From: an uncultured bacterium | GTDB taxonomy: Bacteria; Patescibacteriota; Minisyncoccia; Phycocordibacterales; CAIZLB01 | DNA: 58,801 nt | Reading direction: 5' to 3' | NCBI GenBank assembly: GCA_903936565.1 | Contig: CAIZVZ010000007.1 | Location: forward strand, 1-58,801 | In this document: piece by piece, positions 27,826 to 38,038 of the stretch | Layout: each line of letters opens with the position of its first letter | Position numbering within the stretch: position 1 is the stretch's first letter | Made by a program: the position numbers and the translations under genes | Notes under the pieces: model-generated | What the model was told of the DNA's origin: nothing | Database searches by the model: none | What the model saw: the letters and a program-made list of their open reading frames with translations, nothing else

Positions 27826-28476
27826 ATGAAATTACCAGTTACTATCATTTCTGTAGTTTTGCTGATTTTGGTAACATCTTTTTATACAAATAAAGGAAAA
27901 GGCGAATATATGAAAAACGCAATTATAATACACGGCTATAACAACAAAGCAGAATATTTAGATTCTACTCGTCCATCGCCATCAAATGATCATTGGATAC
28001 CTTGGCTACAAAAGCAACTCATTTTGAAGGGTATTGAAACACAGACACCTGAGATGCCAGGATTCCATGAGCCTAATTATGAAAAATGGAAGGAGATGTT
28101 GGAGAGATTTGAGCTTAACGAAGATACGATTTTGATCGGTCATAGTTGCGGAGGGGGATTCTTGGTGCGTTGGCTAAGTGAAAACAAACAAAAGGTTGGA
28201 AAGGTTGTTTTGGTTGCACCTTGGCTTGATCCAGAAAAGAACATTGATCCAGAATTTTTTAATTTTGAAATAGATTCAGATATCGCATCAAGAACATCGC
28301 AATTATATATACTGTACTCAACTGACGATGACCCACAAATAATTCAGAGTATTAATATTCTTAAGAAGAAATTAAGCGGTGCAACTTTTAAGGAATTTAC
28401 AAACAAAGGCCATTTTGTTTTAAGTAGTCTAAAGTCAGAAAAGTTTCCTGAGCTTTTAGAATTATTATCACAATAA
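27826..28476 (+). CDS. RBBP9/YdeN-like serine hydrolase (alpha/beta hydrolase)
   Basis: IIHGYNNKAEYLDSTRPSPSNDHWIPWLQKQL, TILIGHSCGGGFLVRWL, NKGHFVLSSLK. Confidence 0.8.
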   Translation: MKLPVTIISVVLLILVTSFYTNKGKGEYMKNAIIIHGYNNKAEYLDSTRPSPSNDHWIPWLQKQLILKGIETQTPEMPGFHEPNYEKWKEMLERFELNEDTILIGHSCGGGFLVRWLSENKQKVGKVVLVAPWLDPEKNIDPEFFNFEIDSDIASRTSQLYILYSTDDDPQIIQSINILKKKLSGATFKEFTNKGHFVLSSLKSEKFPELLELLSQ

Positions 28477-28485
28477 ACCAACTAC

Positions 28486-29061
28486 ATGACACCTGAACAA
28501 ATAAAAGAAAGCCTAGAACACAATCATCAAATTATAATTAAGACGCTAGACGCATGTCCAAATATTGTTTTGGTTGGAACTGGTAATCCAGTTCTCAGAC
28601 AAAAGGCACAGCCGGTTTCTCTCGAGAGGGGAATTGAAACAGGTGAAGAATTAAAAAGCACTCTAAAAAAATATCGAGAAATTGCTGGATACGGTAGAGG
28701 TCTAGCTGCACCGCAAATAGGGAAGAATGAATCAGTTTTTGTAACCTATGTTGATGATAAATTCAAAACTTATATTAATCCAAAAATACTTGAAAAATCA
28801 AAAGATTTCTATCTGTATAGAGAGGGATGTCTTAGTTGTGCTTATACAACCGCCGATGTTAAGCGCCCCCGTTCAATAACTATTGAATATACAGATGAGA
28901 ATGGTTCCATTATAAAAGACGAAGTTGATGGATTTCTTGCGAGACTATTGCAGCATGAATATGACCACTTAGAGGGTGTTTTGAATATCGATGTGGCTGA
29001 AATAGGGGGATTGGGCCCAAGGTTTTCCGATCCACTGAAGGAGGAGTTGAGGGAGTGTTAA
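28486..29061 (+). CDS. def: peptide deformylase
   Basis: GRGLAAPQIGKNESVF, EGCLSC, QHEYDHLEGVL. Confidence 0.93.
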   Translation: MTPEQIKESLEHNHQIIIKTLDACPNIVLVGTGNPVLRQKAQPVSLERGIETGEELKSTLKKYREIAGYGRGLAAPQIGKNESVFVTYVDDKFKTYINPKILEKSKDFYLYREGCLSCAYTTADVKRPRSITIEYTDENGSIIKDEVDGFLARLLQHEYDHLEGVLNIDVAEIGGLGPRFSDPLKEELREC

Positions 29062-29088
29062 TTTATTCATTAAAAATAATCACAAAGT

Positions 29089-29646
29089 ATGTCCTACTGT
29101 CAATTTGTAAAAGATAACAAAGACCCCAAGAAAGATGTTCATAAAAAATACCATGACAAACATTATGGTTTTCCTATTCATGATGACAACGAACTCTTTG
29201 GTAGACTAATCCTTGAAATCAATCAGGCTGGTCTAAGTTGGGAAACTATTCTTAAAAAGGAAGAAGGGTTTAGAAAGGCATACCATAATTTTGATATTAA
29301 AAAAGTTGCAAAGTACACTGAGAAGGATAGAGAGAGATTGATGGGGGATGCAGGTATTATTAGAAATAGACTAAAGATCAATGCAGCAATCGAGAATGCC
29401 AAAACAATTATTCAAATTCAGAAAGAATTCGGTACGTTTGAGAAATGGATAGAAAAGCATCACCCAAAGACAAAAGAAGAATGGGTCAAACTATTCAAAA
29501 AAACTTTTAAATTTACTGGCGGAGAAATTGTAAATGAATTTTTAATGAGCATTGGATATCTTGAGGGCGCACATGTAAAAGGATGTCCAGTTCATTCAAT
29601 GATTTTGAAGAAGAAACCGATGTGGGAAAGAGTAGGGCAGAGATGA
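29089..29646 (+). CDS. tag: DNA-3-methyladenine glycosylase I
   Basis: KYHDKHYGFPIHDDNELFGRLILEINQAGLSWETILKKEEGFRKAYHNFD. Confidence 0.9.
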   Translation: MSYCQFVKDNKDPKKDVHKKYHDKHYGFPIHDDNELFGRLILEINQAGLSWETILKKEEGFRKAYHNFDIKKVAKYTEKDRERLMGDAGIIRNRLKINAAIENAKTIIQIQKEFGTFEKWIEKHHPKTKEEWVKLFKKTFKFTGGEIVNEFLMSIGYLEGAHVKGCPVHSMILKKKPMWERVGQR

Positions 29647-29705
29647 TCATTAGTTGTGTGTAAATGTCGGGTGATTCAAAACTCCTTTCGTGATAATATT
29701 ATTAC

Positions 29706-30620
29706 ATGAAAACTACACAAAAGGGATTTGTTGTTCCATTGGTAATTGGAATCATTGCTGTGTTGGCGGTAGGTGGTGGGGCATACGTTTATAATCAAAA
29801 AAACAAAAGCACAACTTCGCCAACTGAATCATCTGGGGTGTCTACATCGACACTAGAATCAATCCCGTCTTCGACACCAGCACCAGTATCCGCCTCTGAA
29901 AATTCAAATTATGCTCCGAAGAATGTCAGTCAGGATATTCAAAAGGTGTATACAGAAGCACAGCAGTACCAAAAAGGGTTAAATAAAGACCAATTGTTTG
30001 CCATGAGTAATAAGGCAGTTGATAGAAAGGTAGAAAATATTGATACATCAAGTTATGTCTACACCAAAGCTATGGGCTATCAGTTCAAAACTCCATGGGG
30101 TGAGGGGATAGAATCAGAAAAAACCAAAAAATCTCCAACACTAAAACAGATTGAATTTAGTAATGGTAAAAAATTATTATTGATTTGTGGCACAACTACT
30201 CCTAGATATGAATTCATACACGGAGATCCAATCAGTAACGATCCTTATCCAAAAGAGGATGTTGATCAAATGTTGAGAGTTTTGGGGAATAAGGCAGACT
30301 CTGGATTTGATTTTGTAAACTTTTATCTTTCAACCTCGGTAGATGATATAAAATATAGTAAAACATTAGATGAGGCCCTGGGTATTTCAAAACTTCTGAC
30401 TCTAAAATCGACACAAAAATATACAAGACCAGCTTACAGAATTAATTTAGTAAACATAAAAGGTTTCCAGTTTGGAGTGCCATCATCAAATAGTTCATTA
30501 AATATCAAGATATTTCCAAACGATGGTAGTCAGTGTGAAATGATGGCTAATGAAAGTAATAAGATAACTCAAAGCGATTTAGATGTCATCTGGTCTACTT
30601 TTTCTATTGTAACAAAATAG
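29706..30620 (+). CDS. hypothetical exported protein
   Basis: N-terminal TM KGFVVPLVIGIIAVLAVGGGAYVY, Ser/Thr linker. Confidence 0.6.
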   Translation: MKTTQKGFVVPLVIGIIAVLAVGGGAYVYNQKNKSTTSPTESSGVSTSTLESIPSSTPAPVSASENSNYAPKNVSQDIQKVYTEAQQYQKGLNKDQLFAMSNKAVDRKVENIDTSSYVYTKAMGYQFKTPWGEGIESEKTKKSPTLKQIEFSNGKKLLLICGTTTPRYEFIHGDPISNDPYPKEDVDQMLRVLGNKADSGFDFVNFYLSTSVDDIKYSKTLDEALGISKLLTLKSTQKYTRPAYRINLVNIKGFQFGVPSSNSSLNIKIFPNDGSQCEMMANESNKITQSDLDVIWSTFSIVTK

Positions 30621-30686
30621 GCCAATCCTTACCCAGCTTGAAGATATAACTGGTTGCATAATGGGTGGTGAGCTTATATACTTATT

Positions 30687-30989
30687 ATGAATAACCTAAT
30701 TTATAAAACCATGAATGGAAACATCGAATTTGGCGACGAACAACAAGCTTCAAATCCTAGATTTTTATATAGCCGATTGCAAGTTTCTGCAGAAAAACCG
30801 GGAGTAGTTAACTTCTTAATAAACCATAAGATTGTCAAAAGTGAGAATGGAGCGAATGTGTTTTTGATTTCCTTGACTTTATTGTTTTTGGCGACATCCG
30901 TTTTATTTTTCATGTATGGGTCTGGTTTTTTTGATGGTAAAAAGAAGGACGGTCAATCTATTGTTGATATATACTATAATACAAGATAA
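30687..30989 (+). CDS. small single-TM protein, duplicated cassette gene A1
   Basis: NIEFGDEQQASNPRFLYSRLQVSAEKPGVVNFLINHKIVKSENGAN + TM; paralogue at 31680. Confidence 0.7.
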   Translation: MNNLIYKTMNGNIEFGDEQQASNPRFLYSRLQVSAEKPGVVNFLINHKIVKSENGANVFLISLTLLFLATSVLFFMYGSGFFDGKKKDGQSIVDIYYNTR

Positions 30990-30991
30990 AT

Positions 30992-31573
30992 ATGAAAAAA
31001 ACGAAAAAAGGATTTACTCTAATTGAACTACTTGTTGTTATATCGATAATATCGTTATTGTCTAGCGTAGTACTTGTGGGTGTTGGAGGCACTAGAAATA
31101 AAGCAAAAGAAAAAGCATTTAGATCTGAAATCATGCAGTTCGTGAATGCGTTAGAGTTGTATCGGAACGATAATGGGGGCAAATACCCTTTTGAAGTCGA
31201 TTCTGCAGTGTCTTCATTCCCATATTTTTATTCAGGTAAGAATAATCCATTGTCAGCACCATTGGAGAATACGGATTACACGTCATCTTTTAATTTATCT
31301 AGTGCAATGTCTAAATATATGAAAACACTACCTAATCCGAGAGGTAGTGACGTCGTTAATGCTGCTTGGGTCTTCGTGGTCAATTCACCAAATACATTTA
31401 ATGCTAAATATCGATGTAAGGGAGATTCTGTTGTTCCAAAATATGTAATACATTTAGAGAGCACTTTTTGGGGCTCGGGCTTTGAAGACTGGCCTATTGC
31501 TCAATTGTCTTATACCAACTTCACCACAGTGCCATCTGATTTGCCGTCTACCCATTGTTTCTCCTTGAAATAA
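30992..31573 (+). CDS. type IV pilin-like prepilin, duplicated cassette gene B1
   Basis: MKKTKKGFTLIELLVVISIISLLSSVVLVGVGGTRNKAKEKAFRSEIMQFVNALELYRND. Confidence 0.88.
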   Translation: MKKTKKGFTLIELLVVISIISLLSSVVLVGVGGTRNKAKEKAFRSEIMQFVNALELYRNDNGGKYPFEVDSAVSSFPYFYSGKNNPLSAPLENTDYTSSFNLSSAMSKYMKTLPNPRGSDVVNAAWVFVVNSPNTFNAKYRCKGDSVVPKYVIHLESTFWGSGFEDWPIAQLSYTNFTTVPSDLPSTHCFSLK

Positions 31574-31679
31574 CTTAGTCCCCCTGTTGTTGAGTGCTTA
31601 TTTCTGAGCTTTAAAAGTTTATTATTTATGTTTCAAGGTGCTATAATAAAGAAACCTAACAAACCAACTTACAATAATC

Positions 31680-31955
31680 ATGAACAGTAATATTGAATTC
31701 AACGAAGAACAGCAAGCTCCAAACCCAAGGTTTCTATATAGTAAATTTCAAGCTTCCACAGAAAAGCCAGGGGTTGTAAATTTTTTGATTAATCACAAGA
31801 TTGTTAAGGATGAAAGGGGGGCAAATTCTATATTGATGGGAATCACCGTTTTATTTATTGTACTCTCTGTTTTTTTGTTTATGTATGGCAATGGTAGTTT
31901 TAGTGGCGTAAAACCTGACAATGTTTCTGTCGATCCATTTAATAGGTTAAATTAA
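31680..31955 (+). CDS. small single-TM protein, duplicated cassette gene A2
   Basis: NIEFNEEQQAPNPRFLYSKFQASTEKPGVVNFLINHKIVKDERGAN + TM. Confidence 0.7.
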   Translation: MNSNIEFNEEQQAPNPRFLYSKFQASTEKPGVVNFLINHKIVKDERGANSILMGITVLFIVLSVFLFMYGNGSFSGVKPDNVSVDPFNRLN

Positions 31956-31961
31956 ATTATT

Positions 31962-32519
31962 ATGAAAAAAACAAAAAGGGGATTTACATTAATTGAACTT
32001 CTGGTGGTTATATCGATAATATCCCTTCTCTCTAGTGTTGTGATGGCGAGCGTGAATGGCGCCAGAACTAAAGCTAAAGAAAATGCATTTAGATCGGAAA
32101 TTATGCAATTTGTGAATGCTTTAGAAATGTACAAAAACGATAAAAAGGTATACCCACTCACGAACACATCGGATGGTAATCCGTATTTCTATGGTTCATA
32201 TAATGACGATGTTACACCATCCGAAAATACGATTGGAGGAGTGGCTTTTTTGTCATCTGAAATGTCGCCTTATATCAAATCTTTTCCAAAAGCAAGAGGT
32301 CCATCGCATACACCTGGGTGGTTTTACATGGTCAATAACTCTTCTACCAATAAGGTGAGATGTACTGGAAGTGTCAGCATACCAGAGTATGTGATTGTAA
32401 TGTATCCAACATATTGGGGATCCAATTTTAAGGATTGGCCTACTTACGAAACTTCCCCTGATAATTTTACTAGTATAATATTACCATGGGCAGGATCACG
32501 CTGCTTCTCTCTTAAGTAA
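31962..32519 (+). CDS. type IV pilin-like prepilin, duplicated cassette gene B2
   Basis: MKKTKRGFTLIELLVVISIISLLSSVVMASVNGARTKAKENAFRSEIMQFVNALEMYKND. Confidence 0.88.
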   Translation: MKKTKRGFTLIELLVVISIISLLSSVVMASVNGARTKAKENAFRSEIMQFVNALEMYKNDKKVYPLTNTSDGNPYFYGSYNDDVTPSENTIGGVAFLSSEMSPYIKSFPKARGPSHTPGWFYMVNNSSTNKVRCTGSVSIPEYVIVMYPTYWGSNFKDWPTYETSPDNFTSIILPWAGSRCFSLK

Positions 32520-32579
32520 TAAATTTATCCAAACTATTAATCACAGACCCGCTTGTGTGTTTTGGTGTATAATATAACT

Positions 32580-33557
32580 ATGAAAACCTCAAAAATAATT
32601 CTAATTATTATCGGCGTGATTGTGGTAATTTCCGCAATTGTCTTTGTCGTCGGTGGATATGGATTTGGTGGAAGTAAAAACGGAAACGGAGATAATGATT
32701 TGCTAAATAACGGAGTAGGAAATTCTCAGGTTAAAGCCTATGACGCAACTTACAAAATAAACGGTCAAGAAGTTAAACTTGAAAACGGTATGTCGAGTAC
32801 AAACTCCGCCACAGGTTCCGCATCAAAGATGGTCACCAAATATTTTGGAAATGATGTGAAAGGGGATTTTGATAAGGATGGAACAGAGGATACTGCATTT
32901 ATCGTAACTCAAACAACAGGCGGATCCGGTGTCTTTTATTATGTAACAACTCTTTTGAATAAAAAGACTGGGCAAGTTGGAGTCGATGCAGTTTTGTTGG
33001 GGGATAGGATTGCACCACAGTCAATGTCCGTTGGGCCAAACAATACGGTGGTAGTAAATTATGCTGACAGAAATCCCGGAGAGAGTTATGCAACTCAACC
33101 TTCTGTTGGTAAGACTATAGAATTAAAGGTAGATACAAGTATAGATCCTGTAACAGGACAGCCTGTTGCACAATTTGGAGAAGTTGTACAAAACTTTGAA
33201 GGTGAGGCGGACCCTGCAATCATGACGCTTAGTATGAAAACATGGGATTGGGTTAATACTACTTATAGTAACGACAAGGGAACATCACCTAGAGTTCCTG
33301 GAAAATTTACTTTGACTCTGAAAGCGGATAAAACTTTTTCAGCGACAACTGATTGTAACGGTGTAGGCGGGGAATATGTCGTAAAAGGAAATCAAATATC
33401 GTTCACAAAAATGATGTCCACTCTGATGTTCTGCGAAGGTTCACAAGAGGCAGACTTTTCGAATATGATTGGCGAGGTGCAGAACTTTCTGTTCACCTCC
33501 AATGGCGAGCTGGTCTTGGGTCTACAGATGGATAGTGGTTCTATGTTTTTTAAATAA
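32580..33557 (+). CDS. exported protein with C-terminal META/HslJ-like domain
   Basis: WDWVNTTYSNDKG...KFTLTLKADKTFSATTDCNGVGGEYVVKGNQISFTKMMSTLMFC; TATAAT at 32568-32573. Confidence 0.7.
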   Translation: MKTSKIILIIIGVIVVISAIVFVVGGYGFGGSKNGNGDNDLLNNGVGNSQVKAYDATYKINGQEVKLENGMSSTNSATGSASKMVTKYFGNDVKGDFDKDGTEDTAFIVTQTTGGSGVFYYVTTLLNKKTGQVGVDAVLLGDRIAPQSMSVGPNNTVVVNYADRNPGESYATQPSVGKTIELKVDTSIDPVTGQPVAQFGEVVQNFEGEADPAIMTLSMKTWDWVNTTYSNDKGTSPRVPGKFTLTLKADKTFSATTDCNGVGGEYVVKGNQISFTKMMSTLMFCEGSQEADFSNMIGEVQNFLFTSNGELVLGLQMDSGSMFFK

Positions 33558-33722
33558 AATTAGGTAAAAGAATACACACCGCCGCAATCCTTTTTTGGGT
33601 TTAGAAGGGTTTCTCAATTTTCTCATGTTTGCTTAATTTGGGTTAAAATCCGTCTAAAGTTTTTGATATTTCTTTAGAAAATCTTCATCAGAAATTTGGG
33701 GTTAATTTGTCATTATCTTTTG

Positions 33723-34121
33723 ATGCTAAAAAGATTTTTAGAATGGATAAAAGCAAAGATATATATAAATTCTCAAATAAGAACTGGTACAGTAATCAAC
33801 GAGAGGGAGGTTTATTGGTGCGCTTTGGGTGAAAATGTTGGTGATGAAGAAAATGGAAAGGGAGATATGTTCCGCAGACCTGTTTTGGTGTTTAAAAAGT
33901 TCAACAATAATATTTTTTGGGGAATACCAATGAGTACTAAAAACAAAGAAAGTTTTTACTATATTAAGGTGACACTAAGAGATATTGAACAGTCCGTCAT
34001 ACTTTCTCAACTTAGATTGTTGGGCACGAAGAGACTAGATACAAAGATAGGATATCTATCAGAACTCGATTTCTTAAAGATTCAAGATTCAATTGTAAAT
34101 ATAATAAGATTCAAACGTTAA
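33723..34121 (+). CDS. PemK/MazF-like toxin family protein, copy 2
   Basis: EVYWCALGENVGDEENGKGDMFRRPVLVFKKFNNNIFWGIPMSTK; start refined from 33696. Confidence 0.75.
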   Translation: MLKRFLEWIKAKIYINSQIRTGTVINEREVYWCALGENVGDEENGKGDMFRRPVLVFKKFNNNIFWGIPMSTKNKESFYYIKVTLRDIEQSVILSQLRLLGTKRLDTKIGYLSELDFLKIQDSIVNIIRFKR

Positions 34122-34212
34122 GTCCGAGCTCTTTTGGAGCTCGGACGTACGGGATAGCCCATTTGTATATATAGTTTATCAAAAGTTTTTTTGCTGTCAA
34201 GCTCCCGTTTTT
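34116..34212 (+). other. conserved structured 3' element, copy 2
   Basis: CGTTAAGTCCGAGCTCTTTTGGAGCTCGGACGTACGGGATAGCCCATTTGT... Confidence 0.7.
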
Positions 34213-34252
34213 GGTGTATAATTATTTTATCATCAATAAATAATATAAATAT

Positions 34253-34630
34253 ATGGAAGCATCTATAATCACAGCTCAAATTTTAGGATTAGTTTTCTTT
34301 ATGCTCGGAATATCATTAGTAGCAAATAAAAAAGTTGCCCTCTCTTTGGTTGAAGAGTCAATAAAGAGTCCTGCAATTTTATGGCTATTTGGTTTTATAT
34401 CGGTAACTATGGGGGCCATAGTTCTTGCGTTTAATTCATCATGCAATTCGGGTTTGGAAATCTTCATCACGATCATTGGTACTTTAGCTTTAATAAAGGG
34501 AGTAGCAATTCTGATATTCCCAAATGCTATAACGTCACTTTATAAAAAAGTTAAAAATGGAAATACACTTTCATGGGTGGGAGTTGTTGTTTGTGTTTTG
34601 GCGCTAGTTTTGCAGTCTTTCACTAAATAA
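34253..34630 (+). CDS. membrane protein, hypothetical
   Basis: Four hydrophobic segments. Confidence 0.65.
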   Translation: MEASIITAQILGLVFFMLGISLVANKKVALSLVEESIKSPAILWLFGFISVTMGAIVLAFNSSCNSGLEIFITIIGTLALIKGVAILIFPNAITSLYKKVKNGNTLSWVGVVVCVLALVLQSFTK

Positions 34631-34655
34631 TTTAATACTATATAACTAAAATATT

Positions 34656-35102
34656 ATGGAACCGATCAAAAAAATGGGAATAGGATTTGGTGTGATGATC
34701 CTAAGGAATGGGAAGGTTCTTTTGGGACAACGGCATGTTGATCCGATAAAAGCTAGCAGTGAAATGCACGGCGAAGGAACCTGGACAATGCCCGGGGGCA
34801 AGCTTCATTTTGGAGAAAGCTTTGAAGAGGGTGCAAAGCGAGAAATAATGGAAGAGACGGGGGTAATGGTTAACGCCAATGATTTGGAGGTAATAAGTGT
34901 TACAAACGACATTGTGCCAGAGGCGCACTTCGTAACAATTGGAATGATTCTTAAAGAGTATTCTGGGGAAGCTAGGGTTATGGAGCCTGATGAGATTACG
35001 GTCTGGGATTGGTTTCCTCTGGATCAACTACCTTCACCACTGTTTCCACCAAGTCAGAAGATTTTGAATAACTACAAGGAGGGGAAGATGTATAAGTATT
35101 AG
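34656..35102 (+). CDS. NUDIX hydrolase
   Basis: GKLHFGESFEEGAKREIMEETGV Nudix box. Confidence 0.9.
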   Translation: MEPIKKMGIGFGVMILRNGKVLLGQRHVDPIKASSEMHGEGTWTMPGGKLHFGESFEEGAKREIMEETGVMVNANDLEVISVTNDIVPEAHFVTIGMILKEYSGEARVMEPDEITVWDWFPLDQLPSPLFPPSQKILNNYKEGKMYKY

Positions 35103-35160
35103 TCCTAAAATCTAAACCACTAGCAAATTTAATGTGCTAAAATGTAAGCACGCCTTTCAT

Positions 35161-36474
35161 ATGAAAAATAATCACTACACCTTATACACTGTTCTGTTCC
35201 TGATTATTTCCTGTGCATTTGTGTCCACCGTTTACTATCAGCAAAAAACAAACGCACTTGTGATTATGGTACCCGCACAAGAGCAGGTTGCAAATGTGTT
35301 AATCTCGGATGTTGGCACATCTTCAAAACCTATTCAATCAAAAAACACCAACAGGATAACATTTATAGCTGTGGGAGATATAATGGTTCATCAAGATCAA
35401 CTTAATTCTGCTTATGACAAAAAAACTGACTCTTATGATTTTTCTGAATATTTTAAAAATATAAATTCATATCTAAAAGATGGCGATATGGTATATGCCA
35501 ACCTTGAAACATCTGTCGCTGGAAAAGAGTTAAAGTATTCTGGTTATCCAAAATTCAATGCCCCAACAGAATTGCTTGAGGAGTTGAAGAAGAATAATTT
35601 TACACACCTTTCTGTGGCGAATAATCATGCACTCGACAGAGGGTGGGTGGGTCTTTCGAATACTATAAGAAATGTAAAGGATGCGGGGATGATTCCACTC
35701 GGAGCACGTGAGGTGGGTGCCTCAACATCAATACAAAGCTCACCTCAAAAAAACACATCTATTGATACGGGTGCGGTCACGGCCGCTTCATCTTCAGTTG
35801 TAAATTATCAAATAACAGAAAAGAATGGAGTGAAGGTTGGCTTCCTTTCCTATACGTATGATACCAATGGTTTTACATTACCAAAGAACAAGAAGGGTAT
35901 GATTTCCTATATTGATAAAGAACAAATTGTTAAAGACCTTGATGATGTAAAGAAACAGGGAGTGGATGTCATTATTGTGGCATATCATTTTGGTGTGGAA
36001 TATCAAAAATTTGAGACCTCACAGCAGCGTGAGTTGGGGCAACTTGCTTGTGACAACGGCGCTAATTTTATCATAGGAACTCATCCGCATGTTTTGGAGC
36101 CAGTTAGATATTTGACTAATTCAAATGATAAAAACAGTACTTGTATGATAGCGTACTCCCTTGGTAATTTCATATCTGGAATGCCAAATCTCTATACTGA
36201 CTTGGGGGGAATTCTGAAGATTAAAATATCAAAAATGTCAGAGGCTACGGAATACGAACGCGGTAGGATCGGGATAATTAAAAAGTCTTTCATGGGAACA
36301 TGGGTCAAGAGAGGGTTAGATCAAGATGGAAGAAAGTATTTTACAGTTGTTCCAATGCAAAAAGAATTAATACCAACCGATATTGAAGTTACGACAAGCG
36401 AAGCGAAACGCCTAGATATTTACAGAAACTTCGTGCATACAAAAATTGATGTGGAGCTTACAAACGTCGAATAA
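35161..36474 (+). CDS. CapA family protein (poly-gamma-glutamate synthesis CapA-like)
   Basis: ITFIAVGDIMVHQDQL, MVYANLETSVAG, HLSVANNHALDRG, DVIIVAYHFGVEY, FIIGTHPHVLEPV. Confidence 0.9.
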   Translation: MKNNHYTLYTVLFLIISCAFVSTVYYQQKTNALVIMVPAQEQVANVLISDVGTSSKPIQSKNTNRITFIAVGDIMVHQDQLNSAYDKKTDSYDFSEYFKNINSYLKDGDMVYANLETSVAGKELKYSGYPKFNAPTELLEELKKNNFTHLSVANNHALDRGWVGLSNTIRNVKDAGMIPLGAREVGASTSIQSSPQKNTSIDTGAVTAASSSVVNYQITEKNGVKVGFLSYTYDTNGFTLPKNKKGMISYIDKEQIVKDLDDVKKQGVDVIIVAYHFGVEYQKFETSQQRELGQLACDNGANFIIGTHPHVLEPVRYLTNSNDKNSTCMIAYSLGNFISGMPNLYTDLGGILKIKISKMSEATEYERGRIGIIKKSFMGTWVKRGLDQDGRKYFTVVPMQKELIPTDIEVTTSEAKRLDIYRNFVHTKIDVELTNVE

Positions 36475-36542
36475 ATTAGTGTTTAATCCACCGATTTATT
36501 CGTCAGTTCCAGTTTGACTATTGATGTAGCGTATTCAAATAA

Positions 36543-36575
36543 AAAATACACCAAGTTCTAGATTTGGTGTATTTT
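36543..36575. terminator. bidirectional Rho-independent terminator
   Basis: AAAATACACCAA-GTTCTAGAT-TTGGTGTATTTT between convergent genes. Confidence 0.85.
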
Positions 36576-36598
36576 GTATGTTGAATAATTTTTTATCT

Positions 36599-37297
36599 CT
36601 AGTTTCTTGGAAGTGGAGGAGGGATTCTTCTGCCTTCACCTTGTCTATTGTCACGTCTCTCGCGGTCTTCTCCCGCGGTAGATGTTCCATTTTCCCGATC
36701 TCTTCTTGGAGGCATCATTCTAGTTGATGTTCCATCTTCTCCATCTCGGCGTGGTGGCATCATGTTTGTTGATGTCTCAACTCTATTGTTGTAATTTTCC
36801 CCTAGTCTAAGTGGGGCTTTTGATGGATCCCACACTCTCGCAACTTTCGCTACAATTATTTGTGTTGTTTGATCCATGATTCCATGTACCCCTACAAAAT
36901 CACCGACAACTATTTTTGCAGCATCAGTTTGCTGAAAACCACTTGGAAGTTTTGAAAGATCAATTGTCCAAACACCTCCCCATGTCTTTACGGATAAAGT
37001 ATTATTACTTACCGCGGTCACAACTCCTCTCAAAACAGTGTCGCCATTTGATGCTACCGTTAGGACAACTTCCTTTCCTCCACGCATTAGGCGACCTTTT
37101 TTGTCGGCCCTAACTCCATCGCCCATACCTCTGTCATCATTTTGTGAATTATCACCCATCATATTACCTGGTTGATTTCTATCCACTTGTATTGGTGGAG
37201 GAATCTGCTGAGTTGAGGTGGATACAACTTCCGCACTCGCGATGCCTGAGATTGCAATCACAGCAACCAACATAATTATAATTTTGTATCTATGCAT
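36599..37297 (-). CDS. exported DUF5666-like protein with Met/Pro/Arg-rich repeats
   Basis: VLRGVVTAVSNNTLSVKTWGGVWTIDLS...IVVGDFVGVHGIMDQ; NMMPPRRDGEDGTSTRMMPPRRDRENGTST. Confidence 0.6.
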   Translation of the reverse strand: MHRYKIIIMLVAVIAISGIASAEVVSTSTQQIPPPIQVDRNQPGNMMGDNSQNDDRGMGDGVRADKKGRLMRGGKEVVLTVASNGDTVLRGVVTAVSNNTLSVKTWGGVWTIDLSKLPSGFQQTDAAKIVVGDFVGVHGIMDQTTQIIVAKVARVWDPSKAPLRLGENYNNRVETSTNMMPPRRDGEDGTSTRMMPPRRDRENGTSTAGEDRERRDNRQGEGRRIPPPLPRN

Positions 37298-37373
37298 TTT
37301 GTTTATATAAATAACGAATAAAAGCTGAAAAACTGTATGTGACTATTATATCATTTTGTTGTAGTATAACCAC

Positions 37374-37925
37374 ATGAAAAAAGAAATTGAGGTGAAGGCA
37401 AAGGTGTCTGACTTAAATATTGTCAAAATTGAGCTTGAAAAGCTAGGTTGCGTTTTCGGGGAGCCGGTAGTTCAAGACGATACCACTTTTGTAAACTTCG
37501 ACACGGATTACGCTAATTTTATGAAGGATACTAATTTTCTCCGAATTAGAAAAACAAAAGACAAAATATTTTTTAATCTTAAACGACCACAAAGTAATGA
37601 GATGGATTGTATAGAGAGGGAGGTGGAAATAAACGACGCTGATCAAATGATCGGAGCAATAGAGCTTCTTGGATATCATAAGGCGGTGAATGTTGTTAAG
37701 ACGAGAACAAAGACAATGTATAATGGTATGGAAATTTGCTTAGATGAGGTGAAGGACCTCGGTTCTTTTATTGAAGTTGAAAAGATTGTCGATGGTGATG
37801 GGGAAGAAGTTCAGAATGAGCTCTTTATTTTTCTTGAAACATTGGGGGTCAAGAGGAAAGATAGGGTGATGAATGGATACGATACGATGGTTTATTTGAA
37901 GAATGGTTCGAATTACCCAGCTTAG
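37374..37925 (+). CDS. CYTH domain protein (class IV adenylate cyclase/thiamine triphosphatase-like)
   Basis: KKEIEVKAKV, FLRIRKTKDKIFFNLKRP, CIEREVEI, KTRTKTMYNGMEICLDEVKDLGSFIEVEK. Confidence 0.85.
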   Translation: MKKEIEVKAKVSDLNIVKIELEKLGCVFGEPVVQDDTTFVNFDTDYANFMKDTNFLRIRKTKDKIFFNLKRPQSNEMDCIEREVEINDADQMIGAIELLGYHKAVNVVKTRTKTMYNGMEICLDEVKDLGSFIEVEKIVDGDGEEVQNELFIFLETLGVKRKDRVMNGYDTMVYLKNGSNYPA

Positions 37926-38038
37926 ACTGATGTATATAAATAGGTGAAGCTTATCCATTAAATTAGTATATTAGAGATATATATAGTATACTCCTCGAGT
38001 CGCATTTAATAAGATATAAATTAATTTAAAATACTAAT

